Part shown: piece after piece, positions 1-7,070 of the stretch
Layout: each line of letters starts with the position of its first letter
Position numbering within the stretch: the stretch's first letter is position 1
NCBI GenBank assembly: GCA_030830285.1
Contig: JAURNF010000144.1
Location: 1 to 14,948, forward strand
Reading direction: 5' to 3'
Length of the DNA stretch: 14,948 nucleotides
DNA from: Candidatus Kapaibacterium sp.
GTDB taxonomy: Bacteria; Bacteroidota; Ignavibacteria; Kapaibacteriales; Kapaibacteriaceae
Position numbers and translations under genes: made by a program
The notes under the pieces: generated by a model
The model's database searches: none
What the model was told of the DNA's origin: nothing
Seen by the model: the letters and a program-made list of their open reading frames with translations, nothing else

Positions 1-2
1 AC

Positions 3-2033
3 TACCGTACAAATGCGGTTGTGTATGCCGTAACATCTAACGATGGCATTTGGAATGGTGTTAACACGAACCCAACATCGTACGCTACGCCAGGTGGATT
101 CTCAACTCCAATTGTTCTCGAAACGCCACGCATCACAGTGACTGCTCCGACAACAGGTGATACACTGTGTGCAGGCAAGACAGCGACAACACGTTTCGTA
201 GCGCGTGGCGTTGCGAATGTCCGCATTGAGTTCTCGAGCAATAACGGTCTCTCATGGGAAGACATGGGTGTGGTTGCTGCGACAAGTGGTTCTGCCGCAT
301 GGACGGTGCCTGCAATCGAATTTGCTGGACAGTGCCGTGTTCGCGTTACTGGCGTAGAGCGCACAGACATTTCTGCTACAACTCTCCCATTCGCGGTAGC
401 ATCTGAGATCGTCATTACGCAGTCCCCTGCTTCAAAGAATCTCTGTGTAGGCGATCAACATTCTCTGATTGCTCTTACGAGCGGTGCAGTTCGTGCGTAT
501 CAATGGTTTAAGAATGGAACCGCGATTCCTGGCGCAACAAGCCCATTGTACCGTATCACAGACGCACAATTCAGCACATCTGGCTTCTACCATTGTCGCA
601 TCTGGGGCTTCGGAACCTGCGGCAACGCTGTAACGGACACAGCACATGTTCGTGTAGCACGTCCAACACGCATTGTTAACCAGACACGAAACGTTCCAGT
701 TGGCCTTGGTCAAACAGCGACACTTACCGTTGAAGCAGAAATCCCTGATGAGGCAATTTCGTACCAATGGTACAAGGGTCAGACAATGCTCATTGAGAGC
801 AAGAAGTATTTCGGAGCAACATCGAATCGCCTAGAGATTCGCGGCGTTGAGACTTCAGACATCGCAACTGATTACTACTGTGTTGTTGAAGGCGTTTGTG
901 GAACAGCGACATCGCGTATGGTTCGCGTTTTTACAACTGGCGTGTATGTTGAGTTCGCAACACCAGCAGTAAACGCATGTGCGGGTCAATCGGCAACGAT
1001 CAATGGTCAGGCATATGCGAATCCAGCGACGAATGACCTTGTAGTTCGTTGGTGGCGCAATGGTTCGCCACTTGTCGATGGCGGACAGTATAGCGGCACA
1101 ACAACGGCAACTTTGGTGGTTGCTAATGTAACCGCAGCTGATGAAGGCGAATATGTTCTCCGCGCTGAGCTGGCAGATAACCCATCCCAAGCAGCGCAGG
1201 AATCGATCGATCTCGTGATCGCATCCACTCCAGTGATTACGCAGCAGCCACAGAACGTAACGGTATGTGCTGGTCAACCAATTTCAATCGGCGTTAATGT
1301 GGCAGCTACGGGTGGCGTGACGTATCAGTGGTCGAAGGATGGAACCATCCTAACTGGCGAAACAGCTCCAATGTTGACTGTAGCTTCGGCAACGATTGCA
1401 CGTGGTGGTTCCTACCGCGTACGTATCCAAACTTCGTGTGGCTCGATCGAATCTGATGTAGCAACAGTCACAGTGCGTCCAGCAACGGAAATCACGCAGC
1501 AGCCACCGGCAACTGTTTCGGTACAAGTTGGTCAACCACTTTCTATCACGGTAGCTGCAACGGGTGCAGGTACAGTGCAGTATCAGTGGTTCAAGGATGG
1601 CACTCAGATCGCAGGTGAAGTAGCACCTACATTCGCAGTTGCTTCGGCAGCCAATGGTGATGCAGGTAAGTACTGGGCACGTGTTCGCTCTGAGTGTGGT
1701 GATGTCGTGTCAGATACGTCAGTTGTTACCGTTCGTCCATCGGTCGTTAGCGTTGATGAGGACGTGATTGCTGGTACAACAGTTGGTCGTATCTCCCCTA
1801 ACCCATCACTTGGTGCAGCGCATCTCGACCTTACGGTGACGACACCTGCAACGGTTGTCATTCGCATCGTCAATGGTGTTGGCGCAACTGTCATGACGAT
1901 GGCACCGGGTGAGCTAGCATCAGGCAGTCATCGCGTTGCACTCGATGCGTCCCGCTTTGCGGCAGGTACGTACACAGTGATCACAACTGTCAATGGTATG
2001 GCTGCAACACAGTCCTTCGTCGTCATCAAGTAA
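3..2033 (+). CDS. Secreted multi-Ig-domain protein with T9SS C-terminal sorting domain (5' truncated)
   Basis: The reading frame is open at the left edge, so the true start lies outside the window; a GTG at 21 is only an internal valine. 676 residues are visible. Residues about 1-43 are the tail of an unrecognised upstream domain. Residues 44-136 form a beta-rich domain with a Cys pair (LCAGK, GQCRV). Five Ig-like domains then begin near residues 137, 223, 316, 412 and 497, marked by ITQ(S/Q)P openings, YQW(F/S)K(D/N)G cores and CG signatures near their ends. Residues about 598-676 match a type A T9SS sorting domain: SPNPS at the start, then alternating strands and a GTYTVITTVNG hairpin ending in VVIK. 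By family knowledge such proteins cross the outer membrane by the Por/T9SS machinery and are released or anchored at the surface. The catalytic or ligand-binding part, if any, is upstream. The specific function is unknown; adhesion or a structural role is inference. Confidence 0.88.
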   Translation, partial: YRTNAVVYAVTSNDGIWNGVNTNPTSYATPGGFSTPIVLETPRITVTAPTTGDTLCAGKTATTRFVARGVANVRIEFSSNNGLSWEDMGVVAATSGSAAWTVPAIEFAGQCRVRVTGVERTDISATTLPFAVASEIVITQSPASKNLCVGDQHSLIALTSGAVRAYQWFKNGTAIPGATSPLYRITDAQFSTSGFYHCRIWGFGTCGNAVTDTAHVRVARPTRIVNQTRNVPVGLGQTATLTVEAEIPDEAISYQWYKGQTMLIESKKYFGATSNRLEIRGVETSDIATDYYCVVEGVCGTATSRMVRVFTTGVYVEFATPAVNACAGQSATINGQAYANPATNDLVVRWWRNGSPLVDGGQYSGTTTATLVVANVTAADEGEYVLRAELADNPSQAAQESIDLVIASTPVITQQPQNVTVCAGQPISIGVNVAATGGVTYQWSKDGTILTGETAPMLTVASATIARGGSYRVRIQTSCGSIESDVATVTVRPATEITQQPPATVSVQVGQPLSITVAATGAGTVQYQWFKDGTQIAGEVAPTFAVASAANGDAGKYWARVRSECGDVVSDTSVVTVRPSVVSVDEDVIAGTTVGRISPNPSLGAAHLDLTVTTPATVVIRIVNGVGATVMTMAPGELASGSHRVALDASRFAAGTYTVITTVNGMAATQSFVVIK
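1236..1742 (+). repeat. Tandemly duplicated Ig-like domain pair inside the surface protein
   Basis: Two adjacent units (1236-1490 and 1491-1742) encode the last two Ig-like domains. They share the opening ITQQP, a VGQP/AGQP motif, YQW-KDG, an AP-x-x-x-VASA stretch, a CG near the end and a VTVRP linker. The similarity shows at DNA level too: the 12-base run acgcagcagcca and the runs gtatcagtggt and aaggatgg recur in register. This points to a fairly recent in-gene duplication. The second copy has lost the first cysteine (VQVGQ instead of VCAGQ). Confidence 0.75.
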
Positions 2034-2071
2034 GATCATCGTTGTTTCGATGGTCTGGTAATCGATTATTC

Positions 2072-2106
2072 CGAGGGGGTATGCAGTGCGTGCCCCCTCG
2101 TTTGTT
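2072..2106 (+). terminator. Strong intrinsic terminator after the Ig/T9SS gene
   Basis: The arms CGAGGGGG (2072-2079) and CCCCCTCG (2093-2100) are perfectly complementary. The interior continues with U-G, A-U, U-G, G-C and C-G pairs, giving a 13-bp stem with a three-base AGU loop. TTTGTT follows at once (2101-2106). It begins 39 bases after the stop codon at 2031-2033. This separates the Ig gene from the next exported protein despite their shared strand. Confidence 0.9.
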
Positions 2107-2135
2107 GAACGGTAGTTCTACGTTGGACAAGTTTG
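2105..2135 (+). promoter_or_regulatory. Possible Bacteroidota-type promoter for the ASH-repeat protein gene
   Basis: TTG at 2105-2107, a 20-base spacer and CAAGTTTG at 2128-2135 fit seven of eight positions of the Bacteroidota -7 element TAnnTTTG with a -33 TTG. Transcription would begin near 2140, leaving a leader of about 20 bases before the ATG at 2161. The site lies just after the terminator, where a new promoter is expected. The motif is short and one base off, so this is only a candidate. Confidence 0.25.
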
Positions 2136-2160
2136 GGTGCACGTACCAGCAAGGCAATCC

Positions 2161-5100
2161 ATGAAACGGTCGCTACTCCTCATTGTCACAACCATCCTGG
2201 CATTGCTTGGATACGCTACAAGCGTACACGCACAGGAAATGGTGGTCAGCGAGTATTTCAACATCCAGGATGTAAACAGCGAATGGACTGAGTTGCTCGT
2301 TGTGAAGGATAACCTGAATGTAGTGGGTTGGGCACTCACAGATGCCAATACCGATCAGGTTACGCGTCAAGGTGGACCGAAATTCAACAACATTCCATTG
2401 TGGCGTAATCTTCGTGCTGGCACGATCATCGTGCTTTGGCACCGACAAATGCCCGTTACGGCTACGATAGACTCTTCGGCATCAGATGGATATCTCGAGC
2501 TGTCGTCAAGGGATGTTCGATTCTTTACAACACAGTACTTCGCGCCCCCATCTGATCTTGCGGATCTGAATATTGCTGATGCCGGTGATGTACTTCAGAT
2601 TATCAAGTCTGATTCAACGCACGTTCATGCGTTAGGACATAACAAGCCGACTGGCGCAGCGTATAACGCAATCCCGATGCCGAAGGTAAACTTCGACTCT
2701 GCAACTGTGGGCGCCGGTCGCTCCTGCCGCATAACTGGTCGTACTCTTGCGGCATATGGAGTCGGACTCTCGAAAGACTCGGTCGTCGGTGGCTTTAATG
2801 ATTCAAAGGGTCTGCCAAATCGATTCGATTTGGCACGTGCAAATGCGGGCGTGGCAAACATTAATCACTGGTTCTGGCGTACAACGCGTGAGCCGCAGTG
2901 GACCGCGAATCCCACAGTGACTCTTGTAGCACAGTCTGCTAAGGCGCATACAATTGAATGGACACCAGTCGACGACACGCGTCCTACTGACCGAACAACA
3001 GGATACGTTATCCTTCGTGACACACTTGGCTTTTCATCGTTTCCATCAAACGGTATTGTTGATGGAACGTTGATCACGAAAGGCCAGCGCATCGGCTCTG
3101 CTCTCGTTCTTGATGTTCGTCCTGTGGTAGATGGTGGTTACAGGCACACTGACTCGCTCAACCTTATATGCGGTGAGACATACACATATCGCGTGTATGG
3201 CTATCGCTATTCAGCTGACGAGCAGCTTACTCGCACTGATGATACCACGGCTCGCGGACGTCAGTATACGGAAACACGTTTTGCACAATCAGCTCCTATC
3301 TCTAAACCGAATCCTGCCAAGCCAGTTATTGCTGCCTCAAAGACACAGGTATGCGTCGGTGATACTGTGTCGTTAACAACAGCGACTGTTGCAGATCGAT
3401 ACGACTGGACCATCGATGGCGCGCCTGTTCCCGTTGGTGGCACGACAAAGATCATCGTTCGACAACCAGGTACATACCGTCTGACAATCACCGCCAATGG
3501 CGGCTGTTCATCTACGTCCGACCCGATTACGATCACATCACTCCCGGCAAAGGAAGTTGAGATTACTCCGCGTGGGACACAAACGATTTGCAATGGCGAT
3601 TCAGTTGTGCTTACAGCACTAACTGACGCTGTGTCATACGAGTGGATTCGTGACGGACAAGTTGTTGTTGGTCAGAAGAATAGGAGCCTGATCGTCCGTC
3701 AGAGCGGTGATTACATCGTGCGCACTGCATCAGCAGAGGGATGTCCCGGTGTTTCTTCAGTTGTTCGGGTTCGGATCCAAGACGTACGTGTTGCGTTTTC
3801 GGCCGCCAGTGTTGATTTCGGAAAACTCGGAAGCTGTGAGTCGTCGCGAGAGCAAATCGTGTCGCTCGTCAACACAGGTCAAGTTGATGTTACAATTGCA
3901 TCGACGACATTCCCACCCGGCTTTGCTTTGCGTTCTCCTGCTCCAGGATTTGTGATCAAGGCTGGGCAATCACAGCAAGTTCGCATCACGTTTGCTCCAC
4001 CTTCGTCAGGCGCAGTTGGTGGACAGGCAGTGTTTGTTGCGCTGCCTTGCTCGTTAAGTATTCGTCTCCCGCTCAGTGGCGAGCGTGTAGAGAGTGCAGC
4101 AAGTTTGGACCGAGCACTGGTAGACTTTGGAATTCGTTCTGCATGCCCTACGTCGATCATCAAGGATGACTCAACATTCAGGATCGTGAATAACGGTACG
4201 AGTGCAATCACTGTGCAGGTACCGCAGGTTCGCCCACCGTTCTACCTGCTTACCGAGTTCGCAGCTCCGATTCCGGTTGCCCCAGGAAGCTCCTTGCCTA
4301 TCAAGATTCAGTACCGTCCACTCGGTGCAGATTTGAATCAGGGTGTTGCGCAGCAAGTTGCCTTCCCATATACATCATTGACATGCAATGACACGTTGCG
4401 AGCACAGCTCATTGCTGCATCATATCAGCCATCGATGTCTGTCAACCCAACCACGACTGACCTTGGTGTCCTCCTTTCGTGCAACACCGAGATTGACACA
4501 GTCGTTGCTATTACTAATACATCGCTGGTTCCTCTGACGATTGAGCGAATTGAAAGCTCGGAGGGTGTGTCTATGATCGGTACACCCATCACGATTGCGC
4601 CATCGTCGACGCAGAACATACCAGTACGCGTTACGGCACCTGCTACTCCTGGTCCTGTGACACTCCGCGGCACAGTTGTGGGCAGTCCATGCTCGTTAAG
4701 TTTGCCTATCGAGTTTGAAGGTCTTGTTATTGCTCCTAGCTACACTCTTTCTGCATCAGATGTGCAATTAGGCACCTACCGTCCGTGTAATGACACCGTA
4801 TTGCCTTCAGCACGAATCATCGTTGTGGCAAAGGGCTTGGCTGGTTTACGGTCTCGAGTAAATAGCATTAGTATCACGGGTTCTTTCACATCCTCGCTTC
4901 TGCAAGGTGTTTCGTTCCGTGATACGCTCGTTGTAGATGTCGCATCTGTAGCCCCGCTCACGAATGGTATCAACACAGGAACGCTTCGTCTCAACGTGGG
5001 ACCATGCAATACGGAATTCACTATCCCCCTCAGCGTTACGAAGACAGAGCGACGTTGGACAGCCATTGCTGCACAGCCAGTCATTGGACCGTTGGGTGCA

Positions 5101-6066
5101 GCTCAGCGTGGAACTACAACGGTAACGATCACCAACACAGGTAGTGATACGATTCAACTAGCTGAGCTGGATGGTTTGACTGCTCCATTTCAACTTGTCG
5201 CACCGATTCCAACATTGCCAGCTACACTCGCACCTGCAGCAACATTGCAGCTAACTGTGGAGTACGTATTTGCAGGCTATAGCCGCACTGACGATCAGGC
5301 GTTACGCATCATCACTGGCAACCCATGTCCTGATACGTTTGCTGTTGGTCTCCGTGGATCAACAATGCCAGAAGGCAAGATTACAGGCGTATTGATTGTA
5401 GCGCCATTGAATGTGATTGGTACTGCCGGCACCGTTGTGAAGGTGCCTCTCGCGCTCGAATCGATGGCAAGTCTCGATAGCGCAAATCTCGAGGAGCTGA
5501 CTGTCTATCTCTCGTTCGACCCAGCTGTTGTGCGACCATTGGCAACGTTAAGTGGTCTGCGCGGAGAGACGTCGGTTGTGACTGAGCCTACTCCAGGACG
5601 GGCAACGTTGCTCGTTACTAGCACCCAACCAATTCTTCCGACCCAAGAGCTCGCCACACTCACGTTTCAGACGTACTTGGCTCCTGTCGCAACCACTCCA
5701 TTGAAGATCGATTCTGTTGTAGCTGGCAACGTCGAGATTAATGGACGCGATGGAAGTATCTCTGTGCTCGGCTCATGTATCATCTCGGCAGAGTTGGCCG
5801 ACCTACGCAACCGTGCAGATCTTCGACTCGTATCAGTCGACGCATCGAACATTGTTCTCGAAGTATCAACGCTCACGCACGATCCAAGCACAGTATCGGT
5901 ATACACATCAACTGGAGAGCGTGTAGCCGTTCCACTTGCTGAGCAGCTTGCTCCAGGCACGTATACGCTTAAACTCGATGTATCAGCAATGGCAAATGGT
6001 ACGTACATGATCGTCTTCGAGCATGGACGTCATGTTCGTCATTGCATGGTACCACTGACACGTTAA
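2161..6066 (+). CDS. Large exported ASH-repeat / cohesin-like protein with probable T9SS sorting domain
   Basis: 1301 residues. The ATG at 2161 is chosen over an upstream in-frame GTG (2137) because it begins a clean Sec signal peptide (KR, hydrophobic core, cut after VHA at residue 24) and has AAGG six bases upstream. Domains in order: lamin-tail-like region (about 26-100; SEYF, EWTELLVV, VVGWALTDAN); fibronectin-like region (about 255-375); two Ig/PKD-like domains (about 386-463 and 464-542) with C-x-GD openings; five ASH/choice-of-anchor-D-like repeats (about 543-1070) with VDFG-type openings and NTG or N-T turns; a cohesin-like module (about 1071-1206; VPLALES, LSFDPAVV, LATLTFQT); and a C-terminal sorting-like domain (about 1219-1301; APGTYTLKLDVSAM, NGTYMIVFE). 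That last domain lacks the usual PNP opening. Likely a T9SS cargo and a surface or outer-membrane structural protein. No catalytic domain is visible. The epimerase gene starts 20 bases downstream. Confidence 0.87.
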   Translation: MKRSLLLIVTTILALLGYATSVHAQEMVVSEYFNIQDVNSEWTELLVVKDNLNVVGWALTDANTDQVTRQGGPKFNNIPLWRNLRAGTIIVLWHRQMPVTATIDSSASDGYLELSSRDVRFFTTQYFAPPSDLADLNIADAGDVLQIIKSDSTHVHALGHNKPTGAAYNAIPMPKVNFDSATVGAGRSCRITGRTLAAYGVGLSKDSVVGGFNDSKGLPNRFDLARANAGVANINHWFWRTTREPQWTANPTVTLVAQSAKAHTIEWTPVDDTRPTDRTTGYVILRDTLGFSSFPSNGIVDGTLITKGQRIGSALVLDVRPVVDGGYRHTDSLNLICGETYTYRVYGYRYSADEQLTRTDDTTARGRQYTETRFAQSAPISKPNPAKPVIAASKTQVCVGDTVSLTTATVADRYDWTIDGAPVPVGGTTKIIVRQPGTYRLTITANGGCSSTSDPITITSLPAKEVEITPRGTQTICNGDSVVLTALTDAVSYEWIRDGQVVVGQKNRSLIVRQSGDYIVRTASAEGCPGVSSVVRVRIQDVRVAFSAASVDFGKLGSCESSREQIVSLVNTGQVDVTIASTTFPPGFALRSPAPGFVIKAGQSQQVRITFAPPSSGAVGGQAVFVALPCSLSIRLPLSGERVESAASLDRALVDFGIRSACPTSIIKDDSTFRIVNNGTSAITVQVPQVRPPFYLLTEFAAPIPVAPGSSLPIKIQYRPLGADLNQGVAQQVAFPYTSLTCNDTLRAQLIAASYQPSMSVNPTTTDLGVLLSCNTEIDTVVAITNTSLVPLTIERIESSEGVSMIGTPITIAPSSTQNIPVRVTAPATPGPVTLRGTVVGSPCSLSLPIEFEGLVIAPSYTLSASDVQLGTYRPCNDTVLPSARIIVVAKGLAGLRSRVNSISITGSFTSSLLQGVSFRDTLVVDVASVAPLTNGINTGTLRLNVGPCNTEFTIPLSVTKTERRWTAIAAQPVIGPLGAAQRGTTTVTITNTGSDTIQLAELDGLTAPFQLVAPIPTLPATLAPAATLQLTVEYVFAGYSRTDDQALRIITGNPCPDTFAVGLRGSTMPEGKITGVLIVAPLNVIGTAGTVVKVPLALESMASLDSANLEELTVYLSFDPAVVRPLATLSGLRGETSVVTEPTPGRATLLVTSTQPILPTQELATLTFQTYLAPVATTPLKIDSVVAGNVEINGRDGSISVLGSCIISAELADLRNRADLRLVSVDASNIVLEVSTLTHDPSTVSVYTSTGERVAVPLAEQLAPGTYTLKLDVSAMANGTYMIVFEHGRHVRHCMVPLTR
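3786..5343 (+). repeat. Five degenerate ASH-type protein repeats with a conserved cysteine pair
   Basis: Five units of roughly 100-110 residues begin near residues 543, 647, 758, 859 and 964 of the exported protein. The first four each have one Cys about 14-18 residues after the unit starts and a second Cys about 70-80 residues later, in PC/TC motifs before a final strand: 559/630, 662/742, 774/844 and 876/949. The fifth unit keeps only the second (1056). DNA identity is mostly eroded; one exact 12-base run, tgctcgttaagt, survives at 4048 and 4690. ASH-like assignment rests on pattern recognition, not a profile search. Confidence 0.7.
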
Positions 6067-6086
6067 CACATTGAATTGGAGAACAG

Positions 6087-7070
6087 GTGAAGGTCCTCGT
6101 TACTGGAGCTACAGGGTTTGTTGGAAGTCACGTCGTGGATGTACTTCTTGAACGCGGCCATGAGGTATTCTACATTGCTCGAAAGACGAGCAATTTCCGC
6201 TGGTTAGAGGGAAAGACGGCAACACGTGTTGACGGATCACTCTTTGATGTCAATTCGCTGCGTCCTGCAGTCGAGGACATGGACGTGGTCATCCACGTTG
6301 CCGGACTCACAGCGGCAAAGAACGAAGCTGAATTCCTCAAAGGCAATCGCGATGCAACGCAAAATCTGCTTGATGCAATTCGGGCTTATGTGCCATCGCT
6401 GCGACGTTATGTCCACATCAGCTCACTCGCTGTCTGCGGTCCGGCCGCCCAGCTCGATGAGCCAATAACCGAAGAGTCGCCACTGAAGCCGATTACGGCA
6501 TACGGACGAACAAAGAAACTTGCAGAACAATGTGTCACAGCTTGCGAAGATATTCCGTGGACTATCGTTCGTCCACCCGCTGTGTATGGTCCACGCGATG
6601 AAGCGATTCTTACGTTTTTCCAAACGATCAATAAGGGGCTTGCATCCTTCATTGGTTTTGATGAGAAGCGTGTTAGCCTCGTACATGTGGGAGATCTTGC
6701 GCGTGGTATCGTTGATGCGGCGTTTGCCGATGTTGCTGTTGGCCAGACCTATTTTATCTCATCGGATGAAACCTATACGTGGGACCAGATCTCTGCGGTA
6801 ACTGCGAGCATCATGGGTAAACGAAAGCTCCTACGTCTCCGACTTCCCCACTCAGTCGTGCTCTCAATTGCGGGTACCGTTGGGTTCTTTGGAAAACTAG
6901 CAGGCAAACCTCCGGTGTTGGATTATGAAAAGGGTATTGATCTAACACAGAAGTACTGGATATGCAGCACGATGAAAGCGCGTCGCGAACTTGGATATCG
7001 TCAAGAGATGTCATTGGCCGATGGCATTCGTGACACAGTCGAGTGGTATCGTGGGGCGTCATGGCTATGA
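6087..7070 (+). CDS. NAD(P)-dependent epimerase/dehydratase (extended SDR family)
   Basis: 327 residues, a normal length for extended short-chain dehydrogenases. The GTG start at 6087 is supported by GGAG at 6078-6081, five bases away. The N-terminal Rossmann motif TGATGFVG (residues 6-13) binds the dinucleotide. The catalytic set is visible as Ser112/Ser113 (HISSLAV), Tyr139 and Lys143 (AYGRTK). VRPPAVYGPRD (161-171) is the usual substrate-loop signature. These enzymes oxidise, reduce or epimerise nucleotide sugars, sterol-like or flavonol-like substrates in the cytoplasm. The closest feel is the NAD-dependent epimerase / 3-beta-HSD / dihydroflavonol-reductase-like branch, but the substrate cannot be read from the sequence. 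The stop codon overlaps possible starts of the next gene, so the two are probably translationally coupled. Confidence 0.9.
   Translation: MKVLVTGATGFVGSHVVDVLLERGHEVFYIARKTSNFRWLEGKTATRVDGSLFDVNSLRPAVEDMDVVIHVAGLTAAKNEAEFLKGNRDATQNLLDAIRAYVPSLRRYVHISSLAVCGPAAQLDEPITEESPLKPITAYGRTKKLAEQCVTACEDIPWTIVRPPAVYGPRDEAILTFFQTINKGLASFIGFDEKRVSLVHVGDLARGIVDAAFADVAVGQTYFISSDETYTWDQISAVTASIMGKRKLLRLRLPHSVVLSIAGTVGFFGKLAGKPPVLDYEKGIDLTQKYWICSTMKARRELGYRQEMSLADGIRDTVEWYRGASWL

Noticed and set aside
855..1277. Cysteine-rich open frames on the minus strand within the Ig gene
   Set aside because: They lie opposite a well-supported coding frame, have no recognisable domain and follow its codon pattern; they are shadows.
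2137..2160. GTG start eight codons upstream of the exported protein
   Set aside because: It would place MHVPARQS before the signal peptide; the ATG at 2161 gives a standard signal sequence and has AAGG upstream.
7043..7060. GTG start for the acylase gene
   Set aside because: It lies deeper in the epimerase gene and has a poorer ribosome site; 7061 or 7067 fits better.
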